From Deltaproteobacteria bacterium UBA3076 (GTDB taxonomy: Bacteria > Desulfobacterota > Dissulfuribacteria > Dissulfuribacterales > UBA3076), in contig DFBQ01000199.1 of NCBI GenBank assembly GCA_002367355.1, positions 1 through 18,604 on the forward strand: a stretch of DNA of 18,604 bases, written 5' to 3'. Made by a program: the position numbers and the translations under genes. The notes under the pieces were generated by a model. It did no database searches and had not been told where the DNA came from. It saw only the letters and a program-made list of their open reading frames with translations. This document shows positions 17,189-18,604 of this stretch, one piece after another (the first letter of the stretch is position 1; every line of letters starts with the position of its first letter).

Positions 17189-17204
17189 TGTCAAATATTT
17201 GACA
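17189..17204. promoter_or_regulatory. 16-bp perfect palindrome after dxs
   Basis: TGTCAAATATTTGACA is self-complementary. It lies 35 bp beyond the dxs stop and about 240 bp before the Cys-rich mini-gene. It could be a regulator-binding site; no U-tract follows, so it is a poor terminator. It contains TTGACA in both directions, but no good -10 partner was found. Confidence 0.35.
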
Positions 17205-17303
17205 CTGCTAAATTTCTCTATTCTTTCCTTCTCCTAACCAACAATTTTTTGTAACCGTTCACGGGTTCAAAAGTTCTAAACTCTTATGCCAAGGAGCCTG
17301 GCA

Positions 17304-17366
17304 ACCCTGAACCTCTGAACCTCTGAACCCTGAACAGTGAACGGTGAACGGTGAACCCTGAACCTT
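17304..17366 (+). repeat. TGAAC short tandem repeats
   Basis: Eight TGAAC words spaced by 7 or 8 bases (CCTGAACC, TCTGAACC, GGTGAACG and variants). GTAACCGTTCAC upstream (from about 17251) is complementary to the GTGAACGG words, so the tract can fold back. It shares words with the repeats around 13005-13195. The gap 17155-17442 otherwise holds only the 16-bp palindrome and a CTTATT-ATTT-AATAAG hairpin (17402-17417) ahead of the mini-gene. Confidence 0.7.
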
Positions 17367-17442
17367 TTCAAGGCACAAATATTGCTTTGTAAAAAATAGT
17401 GCTTATTATTTAATAAGACAATTTGTAATTAAGGAGATTAAA

Positions 17443-17556
17443 ATGAGATGTTTGAAGACCCCCAATAGGCAAACCCAGCCTGCTATATGTAAAAATTGCA
17501 GGCGCAAATGTGAACTAGCAGGAAAACGGCGTGGCTACGGAAAGATTAAGTCTTAG
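17443..17556 (+). CDS. 37-residue Cys-rich basic mini-protein (hypothetical)
   Basis: ATG 17443 follows AAGGAG (17431-17436) at ideal spacing, and the frame ends at TAG 17554-17556. The peptide begins MRCLKTP and has a core CKNCRRKCE with Cys3, 16, 19 and 23, then a Lys/Arg-rich tail (AGKRRGYGKIKS). Four cysteines in this arrangement could hold a zinc ion, and the high charge suggests nucleic-acid or ribosome contact; this is inference. A weak promoter (TTGCTT 17382, AT-rich -10 near 17405) lies upstream. I do not recognise the family. It could be a chance frame, but the ribosome site and composition argue for a real gene. Confidence 0.5.
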   Translation: MRCLKTPNRQTQPAICKNCRRKCELAGKRRGYGKIKS

Positions 17557-17575
17557 ATCCCGCTGCATACAGGAT

Positions 17576-17848
17576 TCAGAACTCTTCATTATCAAATTCC
17601 TCACTTGCTGAATAATCTGTTACGTCCTCCTGCCATCTGCGCCGCTCCTTCCAGTAACCAAATACCAGGGCCAGTGCGGCACCGGCAGCCAGTCCTGCAA
17701 AGCCTGCAAAAATCCAATTGGGATAACATAAATTATGTTCGTGCTCGTTATTCGGTTCAAGCTCTCTGCCACAATACCGGCATACAAGGGCATCTTTTTT
17801 AACTCTTTCTTTGCAGTGGGGACACGTTTTACCTAACATGGAAATCAT
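17576..17848 (-). CDS. Small zinc-ribbon membrane protein (hypothetical)
   Basis: 90 residues. An N-terminal zinc ribbon CPHC-(12)-CRYCGREL occupies about 9-30, followed by one membrane helix (WIFAGFAGLAAGAALALVFG, about 45-64) and a basic-then-acidic tail ending DNEEF. Zinc ribbon plus one helix is a common architecture of uncharacterised small bacterial proteins; no function is implied. ATG 17848 overlaps the tsaB stop in an ATGA arrangement and has GGAG eight bases upstream inside tsaB, so translation is coupled to tsaB. A later ATG at 17839 would also keep the zinc ribbon. Confidence 0.75.
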   Translation of the reverse strand: MISMLGKTCPHCKERVKKDALVCRYCGRELEPNNEHEHNLCYPNWIFAGFAGLAAGAALALVFGYWKERRRWQEDVTDYSASEEFDNEEF

Positions 17849-18561
17849 AATATACTCTCCTGCAATGCCAGTTTTTTTGCCTCTGCCTCAGATGGACGGA
17901 CATAAATTGGTTTTAATGTCTTAAAATCATCAGGCCTTCTGTCTTTTTGCCACCTGAGCTCTGCCAGGATACCCACAGATGCAGCCCTCACATGGGCCAT
18001 GTGGGCTGGAACTATAACTGCCCGATCACCCAATCCATGTACAAACACATCCTGATATAACAAAAGGCCGCCTCCGAGCAATAACACCCTTTGTCCATAA
18101 GGCACGAAGGCCGCCAACTCTTCCGGGAAAATGGACTGACATGGACTTATCTTCTCTAACTCGCCGGAGCTTCTAATCTGATAGAGGGCTGTGTAAACCT
18201 GGGACTTCCTGGCGTCCAGTACCGGGCACACAAAATCCCCCTTGCATGCGATAACATGACTCGCCAAGGCATCAAGGGTCGAAACACCGATCAGTGGTAG
18301 TCCTAAGGCAAAAGCCAGACCCTTTGCAGTGGAAAGGCCTATTCGAAGTCCGGTAAAACTACCAGGACCCAGGCTTACAGCAAGGAGATCAATGTCGGAC
18401 CAGTCAGCTCCCAGCCTCTGCATCAACCATTTAATAATGACCATCAATCTTCGGGAATGGGTCTCCTTGCCGGCAAGGACCACTTCGGCCGCGGGCCAGC
18501 CGTCGCGTATCAACGCCACCCCTCCCACGTAATCAGATGTCTCGATAGACAAGGTAAGCAC
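17845..18561 (-). CDS. tsaB: tRNA t6A biosynthesis protein TsaB
   Basis: About 238 residues from GTG 18561, which has GAAGGA nine bases upstream and begins at the family's usual point (VLTLSIETSD). An in-frame ATG at 18603 would add 14 residues unlike the family. It has the ASKHA fold: LSIETSDYVGGVAL, the signature AVSLGPGSFTGLRIGLSTAK, then VCPVLDARKSQVY. TsaB partners TsaD and TsaE to place threonylcarbamoyl on A37 of ANN-decoding tRNAs; it is itself a catalytically inactive scaffold. The other partners are not in the window. It is followed by a zinc-ribbon gene with a 4-bp overlap. Confidence 0.93.
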   Translation of the reverse strand: MLTLSIETSDYVGGVALIRDGWPAAEVVLAGKETHSRRLMVIIKWLMQRLGADWSDIDLLAVSLGPGSFTGLRIGLSTAKGLAFALGLPLIGVSTLDALASHVIACKGDFVCPVLDARKSQVYTALYQIRSSGELEKISPCQSIFPEELAAFVPYGQRVLLLGGGLLLYQDVFVHGLGDRAVIVPAHMAHVRAASVGILAELRWQKDRRPDDFKTLKPIYVRPSEAEAKKLALQESIL

Positions 18562-18604
18562 AAATCGGCATCCTTCATTCTGTAGTTTACACTTTTTCAA
18601 CATA

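Noticed and set aside
17304..17366. CRISPR array
   Set aside because: The TGAAC words are 5-8 bp with no unique spacers of constant length; this is a simple repeat.

Overview
The window looks like a chromosomal stretch from a deltaproteobacterial (Desulfobacterota-type) anaerobe of moderate GC content. This is judged from gene content and repeat style only, not from a database search: System II cytochrome c maturation (ResB/CcsA) flanked by two tatA genes, a sigma-54 activator, a short Ppx/GppA, an xseB-ispA-dxs cluster, and many small inverted-repeat elements, including the type that carries TGGATTCCCGCCTTCGCGGG palindromes. About 14 genes look intact; the left 4 kb is a graveyard of mobile DNA.

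Layout. (1) 1-2585: a long DDE-transposase-like gene on the plus strand, broken by a frameshift at an A8 run, a TGG-to-TGA nonsense codon and a second frameshift. (2) 2613-4007: a mazEF toxin-antitoxin pair whose MazF has Met where the catalytic Arg is expected, then an IS21-family left end with the start of istA, running head-on into the first codons of a ribbon-helix-helix antitoxin with its own strong promoter. This composite is bracketed by two copies of an ~85-bp direct repeat, one of them interrupted by a 149-bp MITE. (3) 4098-9488, all minus strand: sigma-54 response regulator, tatA, resB, ccsA, tatA and a sugar-phosphate nucleotidyltransferase. resB and ccsA overlap by 4 bp and form a clear translational unit. 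(4) 9800-12209, plus strand: ppx/gppA overlapping guaB (IMP dehydrogenase). (5) 12422-13915, minus strand: cvpA-like membrane protein and a DUF374 acyltransferase. (6) 13939-17154, plus strand: xseB, ispA and dxs, an isoprenoid-precursor operon. (7) 17155-18604: a repeat-rich gap, a 37-residue Cys-rich mini-gene, and on the minus strand tsaB followed by a small zinc-ribbon membrane protein.

Functional links. ResB and CcsA together export haem and attach it to apocytochromes outside the membrane. The neighbouring TatA proteins belong to the twin-arginine export machinery, so the block concerns building periplasmic redox proteins. IspA and Dxs act in the same isoprenoid route (DXP synthesis and prenyl-diphosphate elongation). 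TsaB belongs to the tRNA t6A system.

The most striking non-coding pattern is that at least three unrelated small inverted-repeat families sit within 0-8 bp of stop codons (ccsA, cvpA, ispA, the DUF374 gene). One copy fills the whole ccsA-tatA gap and appears to supply the tatA Shine-Dalgarno sequence. I did not find a clearly new enzymatic or defence system. The best leads are the mazEF variant, the repeat-bounded composite, the stop-codon-hugging repeats and the Cys-rich mini-gene.
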